A stretch of 64,000 nucleotides of DNA from Paraglaciecola sp. MB-3u-78 (lineage in GTDB: Bacteria > Pseudomonadota > Gammaproteobacteria > Enterobacterales > Alteromonadaceae), in contig NZ_PJCF01000001.1 of NCBI RefSeq assembly GCF_002835935.1, positions 124,001 through 188,000 of the forward strand, given 5' to 3'. The notes beneath the pieces were generated by a model. It was not told where the DNA came from. It did no database searches and was given only the letters and a program-made list of their open reading frames with translations. Positions 39,396 through 48,387 of this stretch are shown in pieces. Positions within the stretch are counted from its first letter, which is position 1; each line of letters opens with the position of its first letter. A program made the translations under genes and the position numbers.

Positions 39396-40316
39396 TTACT
39401 CAGAAAGCTGAGCCAAGTCATAAGGGGTATTTTGGTAAACGTAATAATTCAGCCAATTAGTAAACAATAAGCTACCATGAGCTCGCCAACTGACCATAAG
39501 CTCTTTATTTGGATCATTATCAACGAAATAGTTTACTGGGATTTGTGGTTGAGCATTAGTCGATAAATCTCTTTGGTATTCTTGTTTTAAACTCTCAGGG
39601 TCGTATTCAGGATGCCCCGTCACAAACACCAAACGTTTATCTTCAGACGCCACTATATAAGCTCCGCCCTCCTCTGACTTAGCCAATACATTCAGTCCAG
39701 GTATAGAGGCGTAGTCTGCCATACTTATTTCGCCATAACGTGATTGCGGCGCGTAAAAGGCTGGATCAAAACCTCTGAGTAATTCATCGTGCTCATTTTG
39801 CACAAAGTGGCGATAAACACCGCTTAACTTGTGATCACGAAGTGCCCTGTTTTTACCAAAGAAATGATAAATGGCTGCATGTGCCGCCCAACATGAAAAT
39901 AAAGTAGACTGCACATTGCGACGTGCCCAATCCATGATGACGGTCATTTTTTCCCAATACTTCACATCCTGATAGGCAAGATGTGCCAGTGGCGCTCCAG
40001 TCACAATTAAACCGTCATATTTTTTATTGGCAACATCATCAAACGCCACATAAAAATTATCCATGTGTGCTGCTGGGGTATTTTTGGGCGCTTGGTTATC
40101 AATACGAATTAAATCGATATTAACCTGCAAAGGTGTATTTGATAACAAACGTAAAAACTGCTCTTCAGTTTCCATTTTGTTCGGCATCAAATTCAAGATA
40201 CCCACTTCCATTGGCCTGATATCTTGTGTCGCGGCACGCTGGGTATCCATAATAAAGATATTTTCTTTGTTTAAGACATTTTGTGCAGGCAAATTACTTG
40301 GAATTCTAATCGGCAT
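39396..40316 (-). CDS. metA: homoserine O-succinyltransferase
   Basis: 306 aa. Catalytic Cys142 (LFSCWAAHAAIYHFFG), with His and Glu further on (VFVTGHPEYDPESL). It transfers an acyl group from acyl-CoA to homoserine, the first committed step of methionine synthesis; succinyl versus acetyl use cannot be told here. First gene of a probable metA-metH-DUF938 operon with MetJ boxes 58-81 nt upstream. Confidence 0.95.
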   Translation of the reverse strand: MPIRIPSNLPAQNVLNKENIFIMDTQRAATQDIRPMEVGILNLMPNKMETEEQFLRLLSNTPLQVNIDLIRIDNQAPKNTPAAHMDNFYVAFDDVANKKYDGLIVTGAPLAHLAYQDVKYWEKMTVIMDWARRNVQSTLFSCWAAHAAIYHFFGKNRALRDHKLSGVYRHFVQNEHDELLRGFDPAFYAPQSRYGEISMADYASIPGLNVLAKSEEGGAYIVASEDKRLVFVTGHPEYDPESLKQEYQRDLSTNAQPQIPVNYFVDNDPNKELMVSWRAHGSLLFTNWLNYYVYQNTPYDLAQLSE

Positions 40317-40373
40317 AACGGATCTAAGGCTGAAAATGATACCAACAAATCTGGCTCAATACGCTAAAAAAGT

Positions 40374-40397
40374 CAACATCTTTACGTCTAGACGTCT
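40374..40397 (-). promoter_or_regulatory. MetJ operator (tandem met boxes) upstream of metA
   Basis: Three adjoining 8-mers: CAACATCT, TTACGTCT and AGACGTCT. The last equals the met-box consensus AGACGTCT exactly; the others match 5 and 6 of 8. Tandem 8-bp boxes are how MetJ-SAM binds. Confidence 0.8.
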
Positions 40398-40465
40398 AAA
40401 TGAAAAAATATAGATATGTGCAAATCAGTCTTAGACAGGGCAAATAACTCACAAAGTTTGGAGGA

Positions 40466-40888
40466 TTATTTTTGTTTATTGTGCAGATTGAAGAGTAACT
40501 CCGCCTCAGCTGCTGGCATATCACATTCTCGCATCACGTCTTCGAGACTAGCACCTTGGCTAATGAGCTTAGCACCTTTGCTGTAAAAACGGCTTTGAGG
40601 GTCTTGTTCTACTAGATTTTCGGCTAATTTTTGTTGGGCGCTCTGTAAATTATCTACTTGCTGAACAAGCTCTTTGACACGACTAATAACCCCGTAATTT
40701 CCGCTTCGAATTTCATGTGTTTCTTCACTCAGGTTATTCACTTTTTGGCTTAGCTCTGACAGTGAATGGCTTTGAGATTCAATAGTTTCGAGTTGCGATT
40801 TAAAACGTTTAAATCGCACGATCAACCAAGTTAAACCAACAATGGAGACAACTAGTGCGGTTAAGCTTAGTAATAATGGAAAACTCAT
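40466..40888 (-). CDS. DUF2802 family membrane-anchored protein
   Basis: About 140 aa. One N-terminal membrane helix (MSFPLLLSLTALVVSIVGLT) is followed by a coiled coil and a C-terminal helix-turn-helix-like segment (ASLEDVMRECDMPAAEAELL). The ATG at 40888 has GAGAGG upstream. DUF2802 genes often end the che operon after cheW in Alteromonadales and relatives; the function is unknown. Last gene of the flagellar/chemotaxis block here. Confidence 0.8.
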   Translation of the reverse strand: MSFPLLLSLTALVVSIVGLTWLIVRFKRFKSQLETIESQSHSLSELSQKVNNLSEETHEIRSGNYGVISRVKELVQQVDNLQSAQQKLAENLVEQDPQSRFYSKGAKLISQGASLEDVMRECDMPAAEAELLFNLHNKQK

Positions 40889-40913
40889 AATCCTCTCTAA
40901 AAGGGCAACAAAA

Positions 40914-40934
40914 CACTTATCACTTATCACTTAT
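40914..40934. repeat. CACTTAT x3 tandem repeat
   Basis: Three perfect tandem copies of a 7-bp unit in the short gap between cheW and the DUF2802 gene. Non-coding; copy number could vary by slippage. Confidence 0.8.
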
Positions 40935-40996
40935 AACGAAAGCATGAATACTACGCCGTAATGAAACGTGCGGCCTAAGTTTTGCACTTTTTGCAC

Positions 40997-41491
40997 TTAG
41001 ATATTAGTAATTTCGGTCCACTCTTCATCATTCAGTAATTTATTTAAGTCAACTAGGATAAGCAATTGCCCATCTCTGTTGCTAACACCTTGAATAAACT
41101 TGGCACTGTCTTCGGTACCCACATTCGGTGCACTGTCTATTTCCGAAGATCGCAAATACACCACTTCAGCGACACTGTCGACCAGAATACCAACTACTTG
41201 TTCATCAGACTCAATAATCACTATACGGCTATTATCTGAAATATCAGAGGAAGGTAACCCAAAGCGTGAACGTGTATCGATGACGGTGACAACGTTGCCC
41301 CTTAAATTAATAATCCCCAAAACATAGTCTGGAGCGCCTGGTACTGGAGCGATTTCGGTATGACGCAGGACTTCTTGTACTTGCATCACATTAATACCGT
41401 ATGTCTCGTCACCTAATTTATAGGTAACCCATTGCAGCACTTCATCACCGTTTGCGGCTGCTGCATTACTTGAATTTCTGTCGTCACTCAT
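40997..41491 (-). CDS. cheW: chemotaxis coupling protein CheW
   Basis: 164 aa, one CheW domain (about 20-155) with VMQVQEVLRHTEIAPVPGAP and LGIINLRGNVVTVID. It links chemoreceptors to CheA. Located 24 nt after parP in the che operon. Confidence 0.95.
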   Translation of the reverse strand: MSDDRNSSNAAAANGDEVLQWVTYKLGDETYGINVMQVQEVLRHTEIAPVPGAPDYVLGIINLRGNVVTVIDTRSRFGLPSSDISDNSRIVIIESDEQVVGILVDSVAEVVYLRSSEIDSAPNVGTEDSAKFIQGVSNRDGQLLILVDLNKLLNDEEWTEITNI

Positions 41492-41515
41492 TCACATTGC
41501 TCCGGCCCAAATAGG

Positions 41516-42229
41516 CTAATCGTTACTGCTTAAACCTTGGTTCAACATGTTAATCAACTGCTGCACATTCATCAAGGCACACATTTTCTTTTTAACCATG
41601 CCAGATAACCATGAACGACTACCTTCGACATTTCGCCATTTCACTTCATCTGGTAACAATATTTCAGTGGCAATTAAGCTTTCACAGCCTAACCCCCAAC
41701 CACTTTCACCTAACACTATAAGATATTTATATTCTGTTGCTTCTGCCAGCTTTTCAGCAGATTTTTTAGGCATTATCCATTTGGCGGTATCGACCACGTT
41801 ATATTTTTCATCACGATGTAACAAAACGCCTTTAAACCAAGCAGGTTTACCAAATAGTGGATTGACACTTTCAATCTGGTGTATTCCACCTAACTCTGTC
41901 AATGCTACAGCCAAAGTCATACCGGCAACCTCAAACAGTAACACTTGAAATTCCCCTGCAGGAATAATAGGTTTAACCACTTTTGCTGGCGTTTTTACTT
42001 CTACTAGCTTTTTTTCGACCTGCAGCTCTAGAACTTTAGAAATCACTGGCACAGTTTCAACAGGTTCTTCTGCTGGTTGAATAAAAGGCTCGGTTCTTGG
42101 TTTAGGCGCGGTTTTTAACAACTGCTCAACAGACTGGCGTTGAGCATCTTCAATAATAGGTTCTTCTGTCAACAAGGCTGACATGTAATCTTCCATCACA
42201 TCTTCGTTAGCGAAGGGATTACTACTCAT
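41516..42229 (-). CDS. parP: ParP-like CheW-domain protein for polar array localisation
   Basis: 237 aa. An acidic N-terminus (NEDVMEDYMSALLTEE) and a Pro/Glu/Lys-rich linker to about 85 precede a C-terminal CheW-like domain (about 90-230). In Vibrio, ParP binds CheA and ParC to keep chemosensory arrays at the pole. The 4-nt overlap with the ParA-like gene and position between cheB/parC and cheW match that locus. Assignment is by domain and context. Confidence 0.8.
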   Translation of the reverse strand: MSSNPFANEDVMEDYMSALLTEEPIIEDAQRQSVEQLLKTAPKPRTEPFIQPAEEPVETVPVISKVLELQVEKKLVEVKTPAKVVKPIIPAGEFQVLLFEVAGMTLAVALTELGGIHQIESVNPLFGKPAWFKGVLLHRDEKYNVVDTAKWIMPKKSAEKLAEATEYKYLIVLGESGWGLGCESLIATEILLPDEVKWRNVEGSRSWLSGMVKKKMCALMNVQQLINMLNQGLSSND

Positions 42230-43017
42230 GTTTGTGTTTCCAATTTTTGTAAGTAACTCAGTAATTTAGCATAAGCGAAAACCCCTCGAGATTTCGGACA
42301 ATATACAGAAGGCGGACTTTGCGCCTGACTGGCATCTCTAAATCTTGTGTCAATTGGAATTAACCCAACCCAAACACCCTCTTTGTAAGTGCGAGTCAAG
42401 GTGCTATAGGCTTTAGTTGCTGCGTTGACACGTTTATCGTACATTGTCGGCACTATAGTATAAGCAAAAGTTTTGGCTAATGATTTTTGCATTATCTCCA
42501 TGGAGTGCATCATTCTATCCAAACCTTTTAAAGCTAAAAATTCGGTCTGCACTGGGATAACAACCCTGTCACAAGCTGCTAAAGCATTAATCATCAACAC
42601 TCCTAAAACAGGTGGACAATCAATAATAGCGTAGTCGAACTCATCACTAATGAGCTCCAAGGCTTGGCGCAAAATGAGTCCCATCCCACTTTTTGTACCT
42701 AACTTCCTGTCAAGAGTCGCTAAAGCCATTGTCGCTGGCAAAATAAATAAAGAGTCTAATTTTGTTGGGCATAAACAGTTTAAGACATCATCTTTAGTAA
42801 CAGACTTTCCAGCCATAAATATGTTGTATAAACTGGTAGATAATTCTTCTGAATCAACACCAAAATAATAACTTAATGAGGCTTGTGGATCGGTATCAAC
42901 TAATATCACTCGTTTTTCACATTGCGCCAACAAACCGCCAAGTGTAACAGTTGTGGTAGTTTTACCTACTCCACCTTTATGATTTGCGACCGTCCAAACT
43001 ACCACACCAATGACCAC
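42226..43017 (-). CDS. parC: ParC-like ParA/MinD ATPase of the chemotaxis operon
   Basis: About 260 aa ParA-type ATPase with deviant Walker A KGGVGKTTT, LVDTDPQASLSYYFG and YAIIDCPPVLGVL. In Vibrio the che-locus ParA homologue ParC recruits chemotaxis arrays to the cell pole. Not DNA topoisomerase IV subunit ParC, despite the symbol. Starts at GTG 43017, or at the GTG four codons later (43005), closer to the family start VVWTVANHKGG. Confidence 0.83.
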   Translation of the reverse strand: MVIGVVVWTVANHKGGVGKTTTTVTLGGLLAQCEKRVILVDTDPQASLSYYFGVDSEELSTSLYNIFMAGKSVTKDDVLNCLCPTKLDSLFILPATMALATLDRKLGTKSGMGLILRQALELISDEFDYAIIDCPPVLGVLMINALAACDRVVIPVQTEFLALKGLDRMMHSMEIMQKSLAKTFAYTIVPTMYDKRVNAATKAYSTLTRTYKEGVWVGLIPIDTRFRDASQAQSPPSVYCPKSRGVFAYAKLLSYLQKLETQT

Positions 43018-43103
43018 ACTTTATATATGATGGTCATTGCTAATCTAATGACATTTAGGTCAATATTCATATTTTGAAAAACACCCAAAGTGCTCCTTTG
43101 ACC

Positions 43104-44216
43104 CTAGTCTAGTATTTCGTTTTTTATATGACTTGCCATATGGGCAATATCATAATTCGCTTGGGATATATTGGCTACAGTTACGGCCTGTGGCATCCCA
43201 TAAACAACGCAACTCTTCTCATCTTGCGCCCATATTTTAGCACCTTTGGCTTTTAATATTTTGCAACCTTCACGGCCATCAGCCCCCATGCCCGTTAATA
43301 TAATCGCAAGTACATTACCTGTATAAACCTGAGCCAAAGATTCAAAAGTCACGTCAACACTTGGCTTATAAGCAGCAGAGGTAAAACGCTCCGGGTCAGA
43401 GATAATCACTCTTGCATTACCTGCCCTGCCCTCTACGATCATTTGTTTCCCACCTGGCGCCAGATAACACACGCCGGGAGTCAAAATGTCACCATGAGCA
43501 GCTTCTTTTACGGTCACATCACATAAATCATTTAAGCGTTTAGCAAATGCTTGAGTAAAAGAACCCGGCATATGTTGCACCATTAACACCGGAACAGGGA
43601 AATTAACAGGTAACTCTGTCAAAATTTTCTGTAAAGCCACAGGTCCGCCTGTAGAGGCACCAATAGCTAAACAAGTATAGTGACTTGAAGTAGTCGCTTT
43701 AAAATTGGTCTTTGTATCTAATTTGCTTGCAATTCCACTTACATTCTTGGTCTGCAGCAGTGTTGGAGAACGAGATGAAGATAAGCGTGTTCTTGACAAA
43801 GAACTGGTCCCAAACAACTTTCTACCACACAGGGCTTTAACACGGTTTTGTAGCAACAGAATAGCTTCTTTTCTGTTTAGAGCAATGTCTTCGAATTTCT
43901 TTGGGAGAAAATCTAACGCTCCGGCATCCAATGCATCCAATGTTGATTGTGCACCTTCTTGCGTCAGTGATGAGAACATAATAATAGGAACAGGATTGCT
44001 GGCCATTATTCTCTTCACAGCTGTAATGCCATCCATGACCGGCATTTCTATATCCATTGTCACAACATCAGGCTTTAAAGAAACAACAAGTGCTAACGCT
44101 TCCTCACCATTTTTAGCTTCACCTACCACCTCTAATTCAGAGTCTTTTTCAAGTATCTGTTTTATTCTACGGCGAAAAAAAGTTGAATCATCAACTATTA
44201 AAATCTTATAAACCAT
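43104..44216 (-). CDS. cheB: chemotaxis methylesterase/deamidase CheB
   Basis: 370 aa. Receiver domain with D55 (VVTMDIEMPVMDG), a linker (about 125-180) rich in Ser/Arg, then the methylesterase domain with the catalytic Ser in GASTGGP, His in VQHMPGSFT and Asp in GMGADG. It demethylates receptors for adaptation. No cheR in the window. Confidence 0.95.
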   Translation of the reverse strand: MVYKILIVDDSTFFRRRIKQILEKDSELEVVGEAKNGEEALALVVSLKPDVVTMDIEMPVMDGITAVKRIMASNPVPIIMFSSLTQEGAQSTLDALDAGALDFLPKKFEDIALNRKEAILLLQNRVKALCGRKLFGTSSLSRTRLSSSRSPTLLQTKNVSGIASKLDTKTNFKATTSSHYTCLAIGASTGGPVALQKILTELPVNFPVPVLMVQHMPGSFTQAFAKRLNDLCDVTVKEAAHGDILTPGVCYLAPGGKQMIVEGRAGNARVIISDPERFTSAAYKPSVDVTFESLAQVYTGNVLAIILTGMGADGREGCKILKAKGAKIWAQDEKSCVVYGMPQAVTVANISQANYDIAHMASHIKNEILD

Positions 44217-44282
44217 TTTCGCCTATATTACCTATTTGTATCACTATCAAATTCACGTTAGGTGTATCAAAAACACAAGCAT

Positions 44283-46409
44283 CTATGATTTTTTTGCGGC
44301 ATATCTTTTTAGTAAACCCGGCACATCTAATATCAGTGCAATCCCACCATCACTGGTTATAGTCGCTCCCGCCATACCCGGGGTACCTTGGAGAAGCTCA
44401 TCTAGAGGTTTAATGACAACTTCTTCTTGGCCAATAAGTGCGTCAACCACAAAACCAAGTTGTTTTGTACCAATTTGCACTACAACAACATGTCCTGTAG
44501 TTTTATCAATATTAACCTCTCCTCTTGCTAACCACTCTCCCAAATAAAATAATGGAATAGCTTTGGAGCGGACAATCATAGTTAACTGGCTATCAACGGT
44601 ATTGGTTTTTTGCATATCTAGGTTGATTATTTCATTCACAGACCCTAGTGGCAGAGCGAAAGTTTGTTCACCAATCACTATCATCAATGTCGGCAATATT
44701 GCCAAGGTCAATGGCACTTTAATCTCAAGTGTTGTACCAACACCCATCTTAGAATCAATATTGACGGATCCGTTCAACTGATTGATTTTGGTTTTTACCA
44801 CATCCATACCGACACCACGGCCTGATACTTCAGATATTTCGGTTTTAGTTGAAAAACCGGGTGCAAAAATCAAATTAAATGCTTCAACATCAGTCATTCT
44901 TGCGGCTGCATCAGCATCCATAACACCACGAGAAACAGCAATTTCCTTGAGTTTATCAGGGTCCATGCCTTTACCATCGTCGATAATACTCAATAGAATA
45001 TGGTCACCTTCTTGAGAAGCTGACAACTTAACTGTGCCCATAGTCGGTTTACCTGCAGCCTTCCTCTCTTCAGGCATTTCAATACCATGGTCAACGGAAT
45101 TTCGTACTAAATGCACTAAGGGATCGGCTAAAGCTTCAACCAAATTTTTATCTAAATCCGTTTCTTCACCTTCAAGTACAAGAGTAATTTCTTTTTTTAA
45201 TGTTCTAGCAAGGTCTCGTACAACCCGAGGAAAACGACCAAAGACTTTCTTAATGGGCTGCATACGCGTCTTCATCACCGCGCCTTGCAAGTCACCTGTT
45301 ACCACGTCTAAATTAGCAATGGTCTTAGCCATGCTTTCATCGTTTACATTATTACTAAGACTCAATAGCCGGTTTCTGACCAATACCAATTCGCCAACCA
45401 TATTCATAATCTGGTCTAGGCGTTTTGTGTCAACTCTTACCGTTGTTTCTGCTTGAGGAGCCGCCGCTTTTTTTTCTTCTTTTGGGGTCACTACAGATGA
45501 AGCTACTGCTACTTTATTAGGAGGAGTAACCACCTTAGGAGGAGTGTCAACGTTTTCAACTTCAGCTGGCTTAACGGCTAGTTTTGTTTCTTTAACAGTG
45601 GCTGGCTTTTCAGGCACGTCTTCAACAGGGCCTTTACCTTTGCCATGAAGTTGATCTAATAAGGCTTCAAATTCATCATCAGAAATATCGTCACCAGAGG
45701 CGCTTTGTTGAGGAACAACGGGATCCGCGGTTACCTTTTCAGTTTCAGCTTTCTCTTCGCCTTTAAACTGACCTTTACCATGTAACTGGTCAAGGAGCGC
45801 CTCGAATTCATCATCACTAATATCTTGATTATTTGAAGAGGTTTCATCTACCGCTGTTGTTTCCTTCGCAGCCGGTGCATTATTGCCATGCAACTCATCT
45901 AACAACGCTTCAAATTCATCTTCACTAAAATCACCAGAATCGCTTGCTACTTCATCATTAGTTGCGGTTTCATCAACTGCAGCTTTAGATTTATTTGCAG
46001 GGGCGGCTTCGTCGGCTGATTCTGGTTTACTGAGTCTGGTCAGTGTTTCAATAAGGCCCTTTTCAGCAGCGACCAGTGGGTCACCGGCTTTGACGAGATC
46101 GAACATTTGTACTACTTCATCAGTGGCTTGTAATATTACATCCATTAGTTCAGGCGTTAGGGTACGTTGACCATTACGCATTACATCAAAAACGTTTTCT
46201 GCGCCATGACAGATATCAACTAACTCGGTCAGTGATAAAAATCCAGCCCCCCCCTTAACGGTATGATAACCCCTAAAGATAGCATTAAGCAGATTCGAAT
46301 CTTCTGGATTATTTTCTAATTCGACGAGCTGTTCTTGTAATAACTCTAAGATCTCCCCGGCTTCAACCAGAAAGTCAGCTAGTATTTCCTCGTCAACATC
46401 AAAAGCCAT
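44283..46409 (-). CDS. cheA: chemotaxis histidine kinase CheA with three FliM-like linker motifs
   Basis: 708 aa. P1/HPt domain with phospho-acceptor H49 (GYHTVKGGAGF). A long linker from about 135 to 315 has no recognisable P2 domain, but carries three copies of S(E/D)DEFEALLD(E/Q)LHG at about residues 160-175, 196-212 and 240-259. P3 dimerisation begins near 320 (VDTKRLDQIMNMVGEL), followed by the ATPase P4 (NSVDHGIE; GRGVGMDVV) and the CheW-like P5. CheA phosphorylates CheY and CheB. The linker motifs resemble the CheY-binding N-terminus of FliM (SQDEIDALLHG). Confidence 0.94.
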   Translation of the reverse strand: MAFDVDEEILADFLVEAGEILELLQEQLVELENNPEDSNLLNAIFRGYHTVKGGAGFLSLTELVDICHGAENVFDVMRNGQRTLTPELMDVILQATDEVVQMFDLVKAGDPLVAAEKGLIETLTRLSKPESADEAAPANKSKAAVDETATNDEVASDSGDFSEDEFEALLDELHGNNAPAAKETTAVDETSSNNQDISDDEFEALLDQLHGKGQFKGEEKAETEKVTADPVVPQQSASGDDISDDEFEALLDQLHGKGKGPVEDVPEKPATVKETKLAVKPAEVENVDTPPKVVTPPNKVAVASSVVTPKEEKKAAAPQAETTVRVDTKRLDQIMNMVGELVLVRNRLLSLSNNVNDESMAKTIANLDVVTGDLQGAVMKTRMQPIKKVFGRFPRVVRDLARTLKKEITLVLEGEETDLDKNLVEALADPLVHLVRNSVDHGIEMPEERKAAGKPTMGTVKLSASQEGDHILLSIIDDGKGMDPDKLKEIAVSRGVMDADAAARMTDVEAFNLIFAPGFSTKTEISEVSGRGVGMDVVKTKINQLNGSVNIDSKMGVGTTLEIKVPLTLAILPTLMIVIGEQTFALPLGSVNEIINLDMQKTNTVDSQLTMIVRSKAIPLFYLGEWLARGEVNIDKTTGHVVVVQIGTKQLGFVVDALIGQEEVVIKPLDELLQGTPGMAGATITSDGGIALILDVPGLLKRYAAKKS

Positions 46410-46421
46410 ATTATAGCCTCC

Positions 46422-47186
46422 CTAAAATCCCAGACTCGAAAGCAAATCATCTACGTCGTCTTGATCCGACGCTACATCTTCTCTGCTGTCGGCATCCAAT
46501 ATTGGACCTTCAGCCTTAATTATATCGGCTTCATTCTCAGATTTGTTAAGCTTTTCAGCAACCTCGGCAGCATTTTCAGGTTCAACGCCGCCAAACATAG
46601 TGAGCATGTAGACTAAATTATCTTCAACTTCTTTAACTAACTCGATAACGCGCCTGATAACTTGGCCAGTTAAATCTTGATAACCTTGGGCCATTAATAC
46701 TTCAGTTAACAGGCCTGTCAATTTAGCAGAGTCATTACTACCATTGTTAAGAAAACTATCCACTTCTTTTACAAGTAGATTAAACTCTCCCAATTGCAAT
46801 TCTCGTGCAATCATTTTATTCCATTCAGGCATAATCTTAACGATCCCATCATGCAGTGTATCTGCGATGGGCATACAAGAATCGACCAAATCCATGGTTT
46901 TATTTGCCGCCTCTTCAGTTGCTTCTATGACATAATTAAGTCGTGTTTGAGCATCTGGAATATCCTCGTTAGCCATATTAACTATACGGGGGTCAAGTTG
47001 GAAATTATTCAATGAATCATGGAGTTGACGCGTCAATTTTCCCACTTCAGCGAATAACTCAACTGAAGTTTGAGCGCCTGAATATTCAAGTAATTCTTGA
47101 GCGCCTTGGTTATCCCCACTTTCTATTAATGTCACTAATTTTTTTGCGTCGACAAGAGAAATTGGCGCAGTATTCAAGGTTTTCAT
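46422..47186 (-). CDS. cheZ: CheY phosphatase CheZ
   Basis: 254 aa, mostly helical, with the phosphatase signature QGYQDLTGQVIRRVIELV (Asp/Gln catalytic pair) and a C-terminal CheY-binding tail (SDQDDVDDLLSSLGF). It removes phosphate from CheY-P. Between cheY and cheA. Confidence 0.94.
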   Translation of the reverse strand: MKTLNTAPISLVDAKKLVTLIESGDNQGAQELLEYSGAQTSVELFAEVGKLTRQLHDSLNNFQLDPRIVNMANEDIPDAQTRLNYVIEATEEAANKTMDLVDSCMPIADTLHDGIVKIMPEWNKMIARELQLGEFNLLVKEVDSFLNNGSNDSAKLTGLLTEVLMAQGYQDLTGQVIRRVIELVKEVEDNLVYMLTMFGGVEPENAAEVAEKLNKSENEADIIKAEGPILDADSREDVASDQDDVDDLLSSLGF

Positions 47187-47215
47187 ACAGTCATTCCTAT
47201 CAGGTTAGCCTGAAT

Positions 47216-47599
47216 TTAACCAAGTCGTTCGAAGATTTTTGTTAATTTCTCTTTTAATGTTGCTGCAGTAAAAGGTTTAATAACATACCCATTTACGCCA
47301 GCTTGCGCGGCAGCAATAATTTGTTCCTTTTTCGCTTCGGCAGTCACCATCAACACAGGAATATGTTTTAAATTAGCATCTGCGCGAATAGCTCTAAGTA
47401 AATCTATACCTTGCATGCCGGGCATGTTCCAGTCGGTTACCACAAAATCAAAATCACCTTGCTGCAACATAGGTAATGCAGTACTGCCATCGTCTGCTTC
47501 TTGTATATTTGCAAAGCCAAGATCTTTAAGTAAGTTCTTGATAATCCTTCGCATTGTTGAAAAGTCATCAACAACAAGGATCTTCATCTTTTTATCCAA
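47216..47599 (-). CDS. cheY: chemotaxis response regulator CheY
   Basis: 127 aa receiver domain: D10/D11 (VVDDFS), phospho-acceptor D56 (VVTDWNMPG), T86-type TAEA and K108 in VIKPF. It binds FliM to switch rotation. I choose the TTG at 47599: GGAGG lies exactly 5 nt upstream, and the result [18 protein letters not shown] matches related CheY starts; the ATG 12 nt later is too far from this site. Confidence 0.94.
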   Translation of the reverse strand: MDKKMKILVVDDFSTMRRIIKNLLKDLGFANIQEADDGSTALPMLQQGDFDFVVTDWNMPGMQGIDLLRAIRADANLKHIPVLMVTAEAKKEQIIAAAQAGVNGYVIKPFTAATLKEKLTKIFERLG

Positions 47600-47655
47600 A
47601 ACCACCTCCGTTAGAGTTTAAACCCTTAGGTTAAAACCCAACTTTATTGCCATAA

Positions 47656-48387
47656 TTATTTGTCGTTAGAACGCCAATATTGCATGCGAGACTTAAGTTT
47701 CAGCATGGCTTGGCTATGTATTTGACTCACTCTAGACTCACTCACATCTAGTACTTCACCAATTTCTCGTAAGTTCAGCTCTTCATCATAGTATAGAGAC
47801 AACACAATTGCCTCACGCTCTGGTAATGTTGTAATAGCATGGGCCAGTGCCTTTTGAAAAGAACCTTGAAGAAAATCTTCAAAGGGCGTGTCTGAACCTT
47901 TTGTTTGTTCTGTCGTGATAACATCTTCAGTTACACCTAAGTCTTCCATGCCAATGATTTTACCAGCATTCACTTCATTTAACATTTGATGATAACTTTC
48001 AATACTGACTTGTAATTTTTCAGCAATATCTAAATCGCGGGCATCACGACCTGTTTCTCTTTCGACTTTATTAATAGCTTCGGTTATAGCGCGACCATTC
48101 TTGTGAACAGAACGTGGTGTCCAATCCCCTTTACGTATTTCATCTAACATGGATCCCCTAATTCGGATCCCTGCAAACGTTTCGAAACTTGCCCCTTTAC
48201 TTCCATCAAAATTTCGTGACGCTTCTAATAAACCTATCATACCAGCTTGAATCAGATCGTCTACCAAGACACTGGCTGGTAAACGCGCAATCAAATGATG
48301 TGCAATTCGTTTAACCAATGATGCATGTCTTTCAACCAACCCATTCTTATCGGCAAGTTGTTGATAAGCAGCAGCTTTACTATTCAC
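47656..48387 (-). CDS. fliA: flagellar sigma factor 28
   Basis: 243 aa with sigma-70 regions 2 (VDDLIQAGMIGLLEASRNFD), 3 and 4 (LNLREIGEVLDVSESRVSQI). It directs late flagellar and chemotaxis gene transcription. Overlaps flhG by 4 nt. Confidence 0.95.
   Translation of the reverse strand: MNSKAAAYQQLADKNGLVERHASLVKRIAHHLIARLPASVLVDDLIQAGMIGLLEASRNFDGSKGASFETFAGIRIRGSMLDEIRKGDWTPRSVHKNGRAITEAINKVERETGRDARDLDIAEKLQVSIESYHQMLNEVNAGKIIGMEDLGVTEDVITTEQTKGSDTPFEDFLQGSFQKALAHAITTLPEREAIVLSLYYDEELNLREIGEVLDVSESRVSQIHSQAMLKLKSRMQYWRSNDK

Noticed and set aside
41516-43017. Plasmid-type parA/parB partition module
   Set aside because: The ParA-like gene is followed by a CheW-domain protein and sits in a che operon, fitting ParC/ParP; no parB or parS seen.
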